Origin: Polytrichum commune
Lineage: Eukaryota > Streptophyta > Polytrichopsida > Polytrichales > Polytrichaceae
Direction: 5' to 3'
Length of the DNA stretch: 64,000 nt
NCBI GenBank assembly: GCA_950295325.1
Contig: OX485806.1
Location: 47,921,169 to 47,985,168 of the forward strand
The first letter of the stretch is position 1. Every line of letters begins with the position of its first letter. A program made the translations under genes and the position numbers. The notes under the pieces were generated by a model that was not told the DNA's origin, made no database searches, and saw nothing but the letters and a program-made list of their open reading frames with translations. Below are positions 10,583 through 20,864 of the stretch, piece after piece.

Positions 10583-11689
10583 TATGAGCCCAAAATGAGT
10601 GCTCATATTTGTTTTATGGTTAGAATTTATTTAGAATTGCATTTAGAGTGTTATTGAAACAATCAAAAGTGTAAAAAGAGTGAGGCTTGGTGTGGTTTGT
10701 GTTTTAGGCTGTAAGCCATTTTGTGTGGTTAAGTAGAAGCTTAATGATATTAGGGAGTGTTTTGGTTGAGTGGGTAGTGTTTGAGGAAGCAAGGGTAAGG
10801 TCCTTTGATTTAAATGTTTGAATTAGAACATGCTCTTGTTGGTTTAAAGGGCGAAGGTTAGTGAATAGGATAAGGTCCTCCTAAGTAGGAGAAGGTTAAG
10901 GGGCTTGTGGTCTTGGGTGCCCTCTCCTCCTCCTCCTCTTCTCTCTTCATTCTCTTCTCCTCCCCTCTCTCTCTCTCTTCTCCTCTATTAGAGTTTTGAG
11001 CTCTTAGAGCTAAAAATATGTGTGGGAATTAAAGAAAGGCTTAGGGGAATTAGTGGGTTTAGGTGAATTACTTAGTTAGGAGTTTTGTTAGAATTAGGTA
11101 GATAGAGAAGCTGCTGGTTTGGTTGGGTATAAGCTGCTGTTGGACCGGGAAGAAGCTGCTGGTTTAGCTGGGCATAAGTTGCTGGTTTAGCTGGGCAGAA
11201 GTTGCTAGTTTGGTTGGGTATAAGCTGCTGTTGGACCGGGCAGAAGCTGCTGGTTTGGCTGGGCAGAAACTGTTGTTTGGTTGGGTATAAGCTGTTGTTG
11301 GACCGGGCAGAAGCTACTGGTTTAGTTGGATAAAAGCTGCTGGTTTGGCTGGGTATAAGCTGTTGTTGTGTGGACAGGTATGGAATCGGGCATGGACCAT
11401 TGGCGAGCTGGCCGGGCAGGGGGAAGGCCCAAGCGCTCAATTGGCGTTTTAAATGGTAGGCTAGGTAATTAGGGATTTACATGTTGGTTTGTAATTCACT
11501 TAGGAATAAGGAGAAGAGCATTTTTCAATGCTTGTATTTTTATTATGAAATAAAATGGTGTGCAATAATTAATGGGAATCGAAATGGAGTTTTATGAAGA
11601 TTGGTAAAAGGGAGTTATGTGAACATGAATGTGATCCCCATTCCCTCACCCGGACTAGGATGCTTAAGGGTGGGTGGTTTGGCCTCACA
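10583..11689 (+). mobile_element. solo family A LTR flanked by a 98-bp direct duplication
   Basis: 1,107 bp from TATGAGCCCAAAATG (T-A instead of T-G at the first dinucleotide) to GGTTTGGCCTCACA. The adjacent five bases (CCCTC and TTCAG) do not match. Instead a 98-bp segment of the integrase zinc-finger region is present on both sides. A polyadenylation block (gaaataaaatggtgtgc) lies at about 11547. The core carries a minisatellite. Confidence 0.88.
11105..11375. repeat. AGCTGCTGG minisatellite in an A LTR
   Basis: Alternating subunits of about 20-26 bp such as 'gaagctgctggtttggttgg' and 'gtataagctgctgttggaccggg', organised in higher-order blocks. Confidence 0.8.
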
Positions 11690-11787
11690 TTCAGAGGTCG
11701 TTCCTCGTATACCTCTGATAGGCATCACACTTCTTGACATATTCCTTAGCGTCCTTAAACAAGTCGGTCCAAAAATATCATGCCCTC
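11690..11787. repeat. right copy of the 98-bp duplication
   Basis: Begins 'ttcagaggtcgttcctcg' immediately after the LTR terminus and ends 'tatcatgccctc'. The element A coding sequence continues from here into RNase H, so this copy is in its natural upstream context. Confidence 0.9.
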
Positions 11788-12523
11788 AGTATCTTTTGGC
11801 CTGTGAGCAGTCTAGAAAAATGTCCACCATATGCACTATCATGGCATGCTGATAATATAGAGGGCATTTCTACCTGCGACACACAACGTCTCAATAAGCC
11901 ATCGGCTCCTCTCCTAAATAATCTATGCCCTATCACAACGTAGTGCCGGCTATTAACTCTGACCTTTCTCCTTTCCTCCCTCGTCCGATCTCCAGTCAAC
12001 TGTTGGGTTGTTAGAATCTCGACGATGCCTGAGTACCAATCCGCCTTAGCAATTACCAGGAAGAGATTGTCATCCCTCAAGCTATCGTCAACCGGACTAA
12101 ATCCAACCTCATCAGAAAACCTTGATAAGTGGTCTGCTTGCACGTGCATACGCCTGGGTTTATAATCAACGGTGTAGTCGAACTCCTCCAACAGTAGGAC
12201 CCATCTAGCCAACCTCCCACTCAACTCTGCCTTGTTGACTAGGAACTTGATCGCCATGTGATCGATAAAAAAAACCACTGGATTACACATGAGGTAATGG
12301 AAAAATTTCTTAACTGAGAAGACCATGGCCAAACACTCTCTTTCAGTGGTCGAATAATTTCTCTTTGCAGAGGTTAACTTTCGGTTCTCATAACCCACAG
12401 GTTGATCCTTCCCTTTGTCTCCCGTTCACTGACATAATGCACTACCTATAGCTACCGCACTAGCATCAGAAAACACATAAAATGGCTTCTCCAATTTGGT
12501 GGCCTCAACACCGGATAGGTGCT
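11788..12523 (-). pseudogene. element A RNase H and integrase N-terminus
   Basis: The minus strand reads KPFYVFSDASAVAIGSALCQ, a stop, then GYENRKLTSAKRNYSTTERE followed by CLAMVF, FFIDHMAIKFLV, RWVLLLEEFDYTVDYKPR and ADHLSRF. These are the RNase H active-site regions (Asp of SDAS, Glu of TERE, Asp of FIDH) and C-terminal motif of Ty3/gypsy elements. A 206-codon open frame (11778-12398) runs on into the integrase HHCC region (RRCVSQVEMPSILSACHDSA). The RNase H start is cut at 12523 by the insertion of element B; the upstream half resumes at 22816. Confidence 0.88.
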
Positions 12524-13496
12524 TGTCGCAACCCTTGCTAACCCCCTTGACAATCTTGCCAATTTTCCATTCTAGCAAAGGTTACGAGCGCTAACCCTTC
12601 GCATACCGCCATGCTAATGGTTAGCTCCTCTTACCCCGGACCATATAATTCAAAGGAGGGGAACCAACCCTCCTACTTTGCTTTCGGGACTCACCCCTTA
12701 ATCGGTAACCCATTCCTAGATGTGGACTTCCATCCATGGAAGTCCAATCCCATGTTGATCATCGCGTTGCCGGAGCAACACTACAACAACCCGCACCATA
12801 CTAGGCAACTATGGCCTCACAATAGGCCAAAGCCCATGGAGGCCGTGCCGTTCGGCCTCGGGTGGGTGAGGCCACACCACCTCACCCATATAAGCCTCTA
12901 GGACTTTACACGGGGCCCCTACCCCACCGTCAACCAACCTCTTGTCTCTCCACCAAGAGTTGGGGCCAAGTGGACATTCTCCCTTAGCCGCTGGGCTAAG
13001 AAGCCTCTAGCAGCTTCAGACCATCATAACTTCCTTGTATGATGTCCGAGGCTAGCAACCAACCACTCCGTCTTCATCTACGTTTCACGTAGATGCCGAT
13101 GGACTCCTCACTTGCCCCATTTGGGCAAGTTATGAGGACGTTATGCCTCTTTGAACCTTGGCAGTCCCGGGAGTCACTCCCAGGCACTGCTGCACCAGGG
13201 CGCTGTCCCGGGACAGCGCCCCACTCAAATGGCCATAACTCCTAGCTCACACCTCCGATTGAGGTGTTCTTGAGCATTCTAGAATCACCACGCCATGAGC
13301 TACGCATAGCTCATGGCCTTACCCTTGTGCCTCCTAGTCTTCGTGGGTGGGAGGCGTTCCCAACGCCCGGGGCCCTCACCCACACTAGAATCACTTGGGC
13401 CCTCTCACCAACGGCGCCACAAGTCCCGGGTGTCACTCCGGGGTCCCCCTTGTGCCCGTGGTGTTTCGGGCACTCCTCATGGAGAGGTGTGCGACA
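12524..13496 (-). repeat. 3' LTR of element B
   Basis: 973 bp, TGTCGCAACCC to GTGTGCGACA on the plus strand. Compared with 21843-22815 it differs only at ttgctaac/ttgctagc, ctcatgg/ctcgtgg and ggtgtgcg/ggtgcgcg. The LTR is unusually rich in perfect inverted repeats: a 24-bp palindrome at 13198-13221 centred on CCCGGG, GCCATGAGCTA...TAGCTCATGGC near 13292-13317, and ATCTACG...CGTAGAT near 13077-13095. Confidence 0.95.
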
Positions 13497-14292
13497 CTCA
13501 CCCCCACCAAACGGAGTCGATGCCCTCATCGACTATACTCGTAGTCGGCACACCAATTCTCAAGTTGCCATCCTCTATGGTGCGGCATTGTGTTTACCTT
13601 AGGGCGCGACCCCCACAATGCATCTTCAAATTTGGCATAGTCCCAAAGGTGTCGTTCCTAGGTGGTCCGTTAGCGACCTTGGATCTCTCCTCCGAGGACC
13701 CAACCTACACTAGACCCACCTACTTTGGGACTCACTTGGGTTGCCCCTCCTTTGGGGCCTCCCCCGTTAGGCTCCACTAGCCTAACATGACACATCTAGG
13801 CGAGACCTCAACGCTTCCACTAAGTTGTCTCGGTTGCAACTCCGAGATGGCTTTCCATTGTTAAGCCACGCCTCGATCGCACGGGGGTGATGCCAAGTCC
13901 CGCCCGACTCGGTTTCCACTTTGCTCTTTCGAGACATGGGTTCATGACTCCCATGCGCCAACTCTCGTTAGCTCGCGGGTAGCACTTTTATGAGCACGCG
14001 CCATCACCTTGTCCCCGCCCGGACAAGCCCACGGCTAAGAAGTTTCTTGGTTTTATCCAAGGCCCTTCCAAGCCATGGCCCCCAATTACTCGGCTTACCC
14101 AACCTAGTTTGGCATGTCTATTCCCCCTCTTCCACTAACCAAGCACAAGTACAAGACTAGGACCTCATCTCATACTTTTCTCTTTGCACCACTAAAGTTT
14201 GGACTTTATTCCCTCAAGCCAAAGAATAAGTTCATGTTGTGGAGTAATTAACCTCGAAGCTAAGTGTGCTATTAGCGTCTCTCCCCCACTAA
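13497..14292 (-). other. 3' untranslated region of element B, with polypurine tract
   Basis: About 800 bp between the pol stop (about 14293) and the 3' LTR. On the minus strand the purine-rich stretch GGTGGGGGTGAG abuts the LTR at 13497-13508 and is the likely polypurine tract. The rest carries no ORF I recognise, but it is kept in the family: the same sequence occurs at 41402-41960, 48938-49580 (plus strand) and 58747-59320 (plus strand). Confidence 0.75.
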
Positions 14293-15775
14293 AGGAGATT
14301 GATGTCCTCATCAATGCCTACGCTTCATTTTATTGGAATCCTTAGCCTTAGTTTCTTCAAAGTGCTTCACCAATTCATTGGTGGTTACCATGTCTCTTGC
14401 CGCTACCCAAACGGCTTCTTTCTCATGGTATTCACACCATTTCACCAAGTCCTCCTTTGTACATTTTTTTTTCCTTTTCACTTGGGCTTCCTACACTTGA
14501 GGATGCCCTCCTACCTCATGTTCCAAATGATGTCCACAAGGTCGGGAGGTGGCCTTATCACTTGCTTGTGATCGGGCCACAAGGTGTCGTCCTTAAATGA
14601 CTTTAAGAATGAGACATGAAATATGGGATGCACTTTGATCTCGGGCGGTAATTCCAACTTATACATGTCTTTGAACACTTGTTCCACAATGGGAAACGGA
14701 GCTCCAATTTTGGACATAAACTTTGGAGTGAGGCCTTTCAGGTAAGTGAAGTTTTTCACATTCAACAACACCTTTTGGCCCACCTCATTCTCCACTTTGC
14801 GTCTTCCGGCATTGATTCGCACTTCGTACCACCTTCGGGCTTTCTCCACCAACAACTTGGTCATCTCCAAGACTTGTTTTTTTTGCTCCTTGGCCAAGTC
14901 CTTACCATCTTGGTTGAACTCTAGTGTTGAATGTGCCCCCTCGAGAGCTAGGTTAATAGGTTGGAGCGCATCCACTCCATAAGCCACCACGAAAGACCAC
15001 CCCTTGGTAGCCAAGTGCGTGGCTACATTGCAATTTCACTCCGCTTGACCCACATAGTCCGCCCAATCTCCTTGGTCCGCCCCCACCAAGTTCCTCAAGT
15101 ATTGCTTCAAGACTCCATTCACACGCTCCGCTTCCCCATCCATTTGGGAATGCAAGGTCATGCTAAACCTTAGTTTCATTCCGACCTCCTTAGAGAAATG
15201 CATTGAAAATGCACTTGTGAATTTTGGATCTTGATCCCACACAATCACTCTTGGCAACCCGTGGTGCCTCAACCATCCTTTGAGAAAATGCTATGCGGTC
15301 TCCAACGCGGTGGCGGTTCCCACAATCGGCACCATGTGTGCCCATTTGGCAAACCACTCTACCATCAACAAGATGGTATCATACCCATGTGACTCCGGCA
15401 AACTTGTGATCAAGTCCATGCACATACCATGCCATGGCGCCAACGGGATAGGCAACGGTTGCAAGAAACCACATTGGTTTTGGTTAGAGGCTCGGTTTAC
15501 TTGGCACTTTATTCACGCCTTCACAAAGTGGGCTATATCCTCCTTTATGCACCGCCAATGGTACCTCCAAGACACCATTCTATGGTGGTTTTTTCTTTCT
15601 TCTCTTTGGCCGGCAATGTGGCTATCATATTCCTTCTTCAAAACCGATAGCCTCAACTTGCCTTGTGGCACATACACCCAACTTTGCTTGCACTTGAACA
15701 ATCCGTCCACCAACTTAACCTCTTTGAGCACCTTGCTCTTGCGAAGCTCACCTAAAAGCTTTTGTGCTTTGGGGT
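14293..15775 (-). pseudogene. element B integrase with chromodomain
   Basis: Minus strand, N to C: HHCC region (CIKEDIAHFVKA, then KCQVNRAS), core with Asp in GMCMDLITSLPES, Asp in VIVWDQDPKFTSAF and Glu in GEAERVNGVLKQYLR, then the tail TPKFMSKIGAPFPIVEQVFK and KVHPIFHVSFLKSF, and finally a chromodomain-like segment with EKEAVWVAARDMV. All three DDE residues are visible. Frames of 168 (14511-15014) and 79 codons (15036-15272) are intact, but stops or shifts separate them, so the gene is broken. The chromodomain marks the chromovirus branch, whose integrases tether to chromatin. Confidence 0.9.
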
Positions 15776-16128
15776 AGTGAATTTACCCCTCCCGTATCTT
15801 GCATCACAAGTTTCCTTCGCCGGCACACATTAGCCACAAGGTTTGGATGGTTCTCATTGCTTGGAACTCATCCGGTCTACTTCGCGCATCCGGCACCACA
15901 TTTCCACGGTCCGGTTTGTGGATCAAATCCACCTTCATAAGCGCCAAACTATCATGCCACCGCAATGACTTGGCGCTCACTTGCGCTTGTATATCAAAAT
16001 ACTTTTAGGACACATTGTCCATGTAGACTTTTGCTTTGTACGACCCCAAATAGTATCGCCACATCTTCAAGCAATGCACTACGGCAAAGAAGTTCTTTGT
16101 CATGAGTTGGTTGTTTTCTTTGACAACC
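15776..16128 (-). pseudogene. element B RNase H, C-terminal half
   Basis: The minus strand reads NNQLMTKNFFAVVHCLKMWR then YYLGSYKAKVYMDN, and later DLIHKPDRGNVVPDA, matching the RNase H domain of Ty3/gypsy elements (Glu/Asp motifs, then the HKPDRGN connection to integrase). The N-terminal half was displaced to 18375 onward by the solo A LTR inserted at 16129. Confidence 0.8.
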
Positions 16129-17334
16129 TGTGAGCCCAAAAGGGTGCCCACATTTAGTCTTAGACCCTTGAAACGTTAGTTGATGCACTTTGAAGTAGCA
16201 TGTTACTTCACAAAAATATAAAAAGAGTGAAATGTTAGTCTTAGAAGTACCATGTTGTAAGAGGCTAGGATGTGAGTTGTTATTGTGTTTTTACCTTCGG
16301 AAGGATTTGAGTGAATGAGGATAGGTAAGGAGAACTTGGATTGAGTAGTTAGTGAGTAGGCTAGTACAAATGGATGGAGACAACCAAAGTGACTCAAGAG
16401 GCAAGTGCATTCGAATTGGGATGAATGGAGGATCACATGGAGCGCACAAGTGGACCACCTCATCATGGCCACTTAATGGGGAAGGCCCAAGGAAGAATGC
16501 AAGGTGGAGGATAAGCAAATTCTCAAAGCACCAATCAAATCACGAGTTAAGCATCGTGGTTTGAATTAAGTGGTGAGCGATGATTTGGGAAAGTAAGGGG
16601 AGAAAGTTATGGCGGCGGAAAGCGAAGGAGGCTAAGTTTGGGTTGAAGCATCCCAAGTTTGGTAAAGTGTGGTAGGTAGAAAGCCAAGGCTAGTTAAATG
16701 TTCGAATTAGGATCCTTGTTGATCATTTGAGGGAGGAAGGCTTAGAAGATAGGATTGGCGCCTACTAAGTAGGAGGAAATCTCAAGGGCTTATCGTGAGC
16801 CTTGAGGGTGCTCACCCCCTCAAGCTTACTATATAATTCCTCATTCTTCCCTCACTCATCCTCTCTTTCCTTTGTGCTCCAAGGCACCCCACGAGTTATA
16901 AGTGTGGGTGTGGGAAGCCATATTGGAGCACATGTGTGTGCTTAGTTTTTAGTTTGAGAGCCAAGGCTTGTTAGCCTTGAAGAGGGCTTGACCTCTTGGT
17001 AGAATTAGTGTTGACGTGAAGGATTTTAAAGTTAATTCATGATTCCAATTTGTGGTACTTAAAGTTCATGTTTTGAATACACGTGGTTGCAAGTTCCATG
17101 TTTAAGAGTTGAGCACTTGATGTTGTGATGAGTGCAAAAATATACTTGTGTGGATTAGTTAGTCTTAGTGAAGTTAGGAAATTCTCTCTCCCCCTCTCCT
17201 CTCTAGGATTTTAGGATTTTAGGATTAGAGAAGAATTGTGTGATTAGAAAGGGGTTGTTAGTAGAATTAGGGAAATTAGGTAGGAAGATTAGTTAAGGGC
17301 TTGAATAATTAGTGAGGTAGTTGGGGATTACAAC

Positions 17335-17675
17335 TACAAAGTTGTGGGTTCATAAAGGAGTTGGGTTTATGAAGGAGCTGGGTTTGTTTAGTTAGAAAGA
17401 AAAGAGCTGGGTTTATGAAGGACCTGGGTTTGTTTAGTTAGAAGCTAAGGAGCTGGGTTCATGAAGGAGCTGGGTTTATGAAGGAGCTGGGTTTGTTTAG
17501 TTAGAAGCTAAGAAGCTGGGTTTATGAAGGAGCTGGGTTCATGAAGGAGCTGGGTTTATGAAGGAGCTGGGTTTGTTTAGTTAGAAGCTAAGAAGCTGGG
17601 TTTATGAAGGAGCTGGGTTCATGAAGGAGCTGGGTTTATGTAATTAGAAAGTAAAGAGATGGGTTCATGAAGGAG
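17335..17675. repeat. GAGCTGGGTT minisatellite in an A LTR
   Basis: Tandem units of 18 bp ('aaggagctgggtttatg' type) grouped with longer units ending 'tttgtttagttagaagcta', giving higher-order repeats of about 75-100 bp. Confidence 0.85.
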
Positions 17676-17967
17676 CTTAGTAGATAGCCTACCTAATTAG
17701 CTCATAGACAAGTAGTTAATTACATTATGCTAGTTAGTGTTATGTGTGGCTTTCACAAGTAAATGTATTTGAGATTGACTATAGAGAATAGTGTTTTTTT
17801 TTTACACTTGCATCCTCTCTTTAAAAATAAACCACGTGCACAACTTAATGGAGAATGTGGAGCACTCTCGCGATGGCAAGACAAAGGAAGCAAAGACCAA
17901 AGGTGCGAGGGAGAGATTGACATAAGTCACATAAGTATTTCTTAATACTTAAAGGCTTATATACGGT

Positions 17968-18171
17968 ATGGAGACACCAAGTGAGACCTCTTATAGTAGC
18001 GATACGGAATACACAAGTGATAGTTCAAGTGGTAGTATAGAGTCAACGGCACGGACTCCATTTAAGAGAGGGATATCCTTAAGGGCTTGTGTAGCTAAAG
18101 CAGCCGGATGGACGTTAGAAGCAAACAAAGACAAAATAGCACCCGAGCATAAGGAGGTTAAAATAACATAG
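17968..18171 (+). CDS. conserved small ORF inside a family A LTR
   Basis: 67 codons, unknown function. The N-terminal half is rich in Ser, Thr and acidic residues (METPSETSYSSDTEYTSDSS); the C-terminal half has a basic stretch and the block RGISLRACVAKAAGWTLE followed by a charged tail. It lies 203 bp from the LTR 3' end. A second LTR (ORF 27691-27879) shares ESTART and CVAKAAGWTLE, and in the 11-codon block CVAKAAGWTLE seven codons differ between copies, all synonymously. No membrane segment or signal peptide is seen. It could be an accessory protein of the element, an exon of a longer spliced product, or a captured host domain. The start codon is the first ATG of the frame and not otherwise supported. 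Confidence 0.6.
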   Translation: METPSETSYSSDTEYTSDSSSGSIESTARTPFKRGISLRACVAKAAGWTLEANKDKIAPEHKEVKIT

Positions 18172-18374
18172 TTAACTTGTGCATTCTCCACATACGTATT
18201 GAAATCGTACATTGAGTTGTTAAAAGTGAAATTCCAGTTAAATCCAAGACCACTTGAAGGGTGAACCTTGCACTATGGACTCATCCAAGTCCAAATCCAA
18301 TACCGCGGAGGAATGTGAGCCCAAACCCACTACTCGGACTACGGACGCTTAAGGGTGGGGGGTTTGGCCTCACA

Positions 18375-18954
18375 CAACCATCGAGCTTCATGCTCCCATA
18401 TGCAATGGCCATCGATCTTACATTAACATCCGCCATTGGCAAAGTCATTCACCCCCGTATGCACCTCAAAAGGTTTGTCAAACTCCGCGAACTTGAGTAC
18501 GGGCGGCGAAGAAAACTTGGTTTTAAGCTCTCCAAAGATTTGGTGAAAAGGCTCATCTCACTCTTGGGATAGCCATTTCTTTCACAAGTTCCACAAGGTC
18601 GGACAACCATCGAGCTTCGTGCTCCCATATGCAATGGCCATCGATCTTGCATCAACATCCGCTAATAATAAAGTCACTCGCCCCCACATGCACCTCAAAA
18701 GGTTTGTCAAGCTCCGCGAACTTGAGCACGGGCGGCGAAGAGACCTTGCTCTTAAGCTCCTCAAAGACTTGGTGAGTAGGCTCATCCCACTCTTGGGATA
18801 GCCATTTGTTGCACACGCCGGACAAGGTTCGACATCCATTAAGCTTACCGCTTTCATATGCAATGGTCATCCGTCTTGAATCCACATCCGCCATTGGTAA
18901 AGTCACTCACCCCCGTATGCACCTCCAAAGGTTTGTCAAAGTCCGCAAACTTAA
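18375..18954 (-). repeat. 229-bp tandem triplication of the RT-RNase H junction in element B
   Basis: Units begin at 18375, 18604 and 18833 (spacing 229 bp both times); the third is split by the solo B LTR at 18955-19931 and ends near 20035. Each unit encodes, on the minus strand, WLSQEWDEPTHQVFEELKSK, VSSPPVLKFAELDKPFEVH and SDFIISGC-type sequence: the RT thumb-RNase H connection and the start of RNase H. Since 229 is not a multiple of three, each unit shifts the frame. Units differ by scattered substitutions. Confidence 0.88.
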
Positions 18955-19931
18955 TGTCGCGCACCTCTCCATGAGGAGTGCCCGAAACACCATGGGCACA
19001 AGGGGGACCCCGGAGTGACACCCGGGACTTGTGGCGCCGTTGGTGAGAGGGCCCAAGTGATCCTAGTGTGGGTGAGGGCCCCGGGCGTTGGGAACGCCTC
19101 CCACCCACGAAGACTAGGAGGCACAAGGGTAAGGCCATGAGCTATGCGTAGCTCATGGCGTGGTGATTCTAGAAAGCTCAAGAACACCTCAATCGGAGGT
19201 GTGAGCTAGGAGTTATGGCCATTTGAGTGGGGCGCTGTCCCGGGACAGCGCCCTGGTACAGCAGTGCCTGGGAGTGATTCCCGGGACTGCCAAGGTTCAA
19301 ACAGGCATAACTTCCTCAAGACTTGCCCGAATGGGGCAAGCGAGGAGTCCATCGGCATCTACGTGAAGCGTAGATGAAGATGGAGTGGTTGGTTGTTATG
19401 ATCAGACATCATACAAGGAAGTTATGATGGTCTGAAGCTGCTAGTGGGTTCTAGGCCCAGCAGCTAAAGGAAAATGTCCACTTGGCCCCAACTCTTGGTA
19501 GAGAGACAAGAGGTTGGTTGACGGTGGGGTAGGGGCCCCGCGTGAAGTCCTAGAGGCTTATATGGGTGAGGTGGTGTGGCCTCACCCACCCGAGGCCGAA
19601 CGGCAAGGCCTCCATGGGCTTTGGCCTATTGTGAGGCCATAGTTGCCTAGTATGGTTCGGGTTGTTGTAGTGTTGCTCCGGCAACGCGATGATCAACATA
19701 GGAGTGGACTTCCATGGATGGAAGTCCACATTGGGGAAATGGGTTACCGATTAAGGGGTGAGTTCCGAAAGCAAAGTAGGAGGGTTGGTTCCCTCCTATG
19801 AACTATTGGTCCGGGGTTAGAGGAGCTAACCATTAGCATGGCGGTATGCGAAGGGTTAGCCACTCGTAACCTTTGCTAGAATTGAAAATTGGCAAGATGG
19901 TCAAGGGGGGGGGCTAGCAAGGGTTGCGACA
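18955..19931 (+). mobile_element. solo family B LTR, perfect TSD CTTAA
   Basis: 977 bp from TGTCGCGCACCTCTCC to GGGTTGCGACA, flanked by CTTAA at 18950-18954 and 19932-19936. It is in opposite orientation to element B, into which it is inserted. It shows clearly more substitutions relative to element B's LTRs than those show to each other, and keeps the central CCCGGG palindrome. Long open frames on both strands inside it are shared by all B LTRs and are not called. Confidence 0.93.
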
Positions 19932-20700
19932 CTTAAGCACGGACGGCGAAGAGAACTTGCTTTCAAGCTTCCCAAAGGCTTGGTGATAAGGCTCATCCCA
20001 CTCTTGGGATAGCCATTTTTTTAACAAATTGACTAAGGTCCTAGCAACCTTAGGAAAACCTCAAATGAAGTGGTGGTAGTAGTTGGCTAGGCCAACAAAT
20101 GACCTAAACCCTTTTCTTAAGTCAAAGACCAATTTTCTTCTTGGATTGCCTTGACATTTTTCATGTGTATTCACCAACTTCCTTTGTCACCACATACCTC
20201 AAGAACTCAATCACTTGTTGAGCAAAGTTGTTTTTCACTCCTTGGCGGTAACTTTTTGGGCAACACATTGGTGAATACATCCTTGTATCTCACCAACTTC
20301 CCACCAATGTGGTTTAGGGGAAGCCCATTTTTCCTAGCCTCCCCATAAGTTCCTTGGAGTTGCTCCAATTGAACCACGACCATTGTATTTTCCATTTTTC
20401 ATTTGGTCCACTAAGACCAAATTCAACTTCGGTCCTCCTACCATAGGAGTCCTTGTCAATTTGAACTTCAACTCTTTGTCATTATGACACATCATAATAC
20501 ACCGCAAGCACACCGGCTTGCACCTCACATTTAGCATGTGAGTTTCAAAGAAGATGACCTTCACAATGACATGCATTTCATCTATTTCACTTGGTGTGAA
20601 ATTTTGACAAAAACCCAATGTCCCACATTGAAAGGTTACATGCATCGCGGCCTCCTTTGTCTCATGCGGATTGCCCTTTGCAAACCGCACCTTGGTGGCT
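19932..20700 (-). pseudogene. element B reverse transcriptase remnant lacking the catalytic core
   Basis: From 20690 leftward the minus strand reads LVRYKDVFTNVLPKKLPPR, the usual entry to RT, then jumps near 20216 to VIEFLRYVVTKEVG, GFRSFVGLANYYHHFI and ARTLVNL, which belong to the end of RT just before RNase H. The palm with the catalytic Asp pair (normally about 150-180 codons between these points) is absent. The junction is in plain sequence with no inserted element, so this is a deletion. Confidence 0.75.
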
Positions 20701-20708
20701 TCCCCACT

Positions 20709-20862
20709 CTACCAATCGACAAGCCCCAACTCCCTTGTGGGCTTTGGGCTCATGAAGGAATGCCTTAACTCTTTGTCAACCCATGAGACAAGTCTCCCAT
20801 TCATTTGAGCCTCAAGGTACAAAATACTTGGTCTCGGCTTAAGGCTACTAGCCTTGGCCACA
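20709..20862 (-). pseudogene. element B aspartic protease fragment
   Basis: The minus strand reads SILYLEAQMNGRLVSWVDKE and HSFMSPKPTRELGL, a degraded form of the retroelement protease (usual active site D-T/S-G-A; here D is kept in WVDKE but the following residues are lost). The plus-strand copy at 55020-55110 reads AQMNEGNITCLIDKEATPF then MSLKLIKKLGL, equally inactive. Confidence 0.75.
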
Positions 20863-20864
20863 AA

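Larger units (their letters stand above)
16129..18374 (+). mobile_element. solo family A LTR (long type, with small ORF), perfect TSD CAACC
   Basis: 2,246 bp from TGTGAGCCCAAAAGGGTGCCC to GGTTTGGCCTCACA, flanked by CAACC at 16124-16128 and 18375-18379. It contains TATAAAAAG at about 16214, a TATATAA at about 16830 downstream of a 'ccctcaagcttac' block, a GAGCTGGGTTTATG minisatellite (17335-17675) and a 67-codon ORF (17968-18171). A related LTR is at 27177-29456. Confidence 0.93.

Noticed and set aside
12611-12901. 96-codon ORF repeated identically at 21930-22220
   Set aside because: It lies in the two LTRs of element B, whose identity is due to recent insertion; more diverged B LTRs do not keep the frame.
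13313-13780. Long ORFs around B LTR ends (also 18854-19187, 43358-44086)
   Set aside because: GC-rich LTR sequence with few stops on both strands at once; frames run across LTR boundaries into unrelated DNA.
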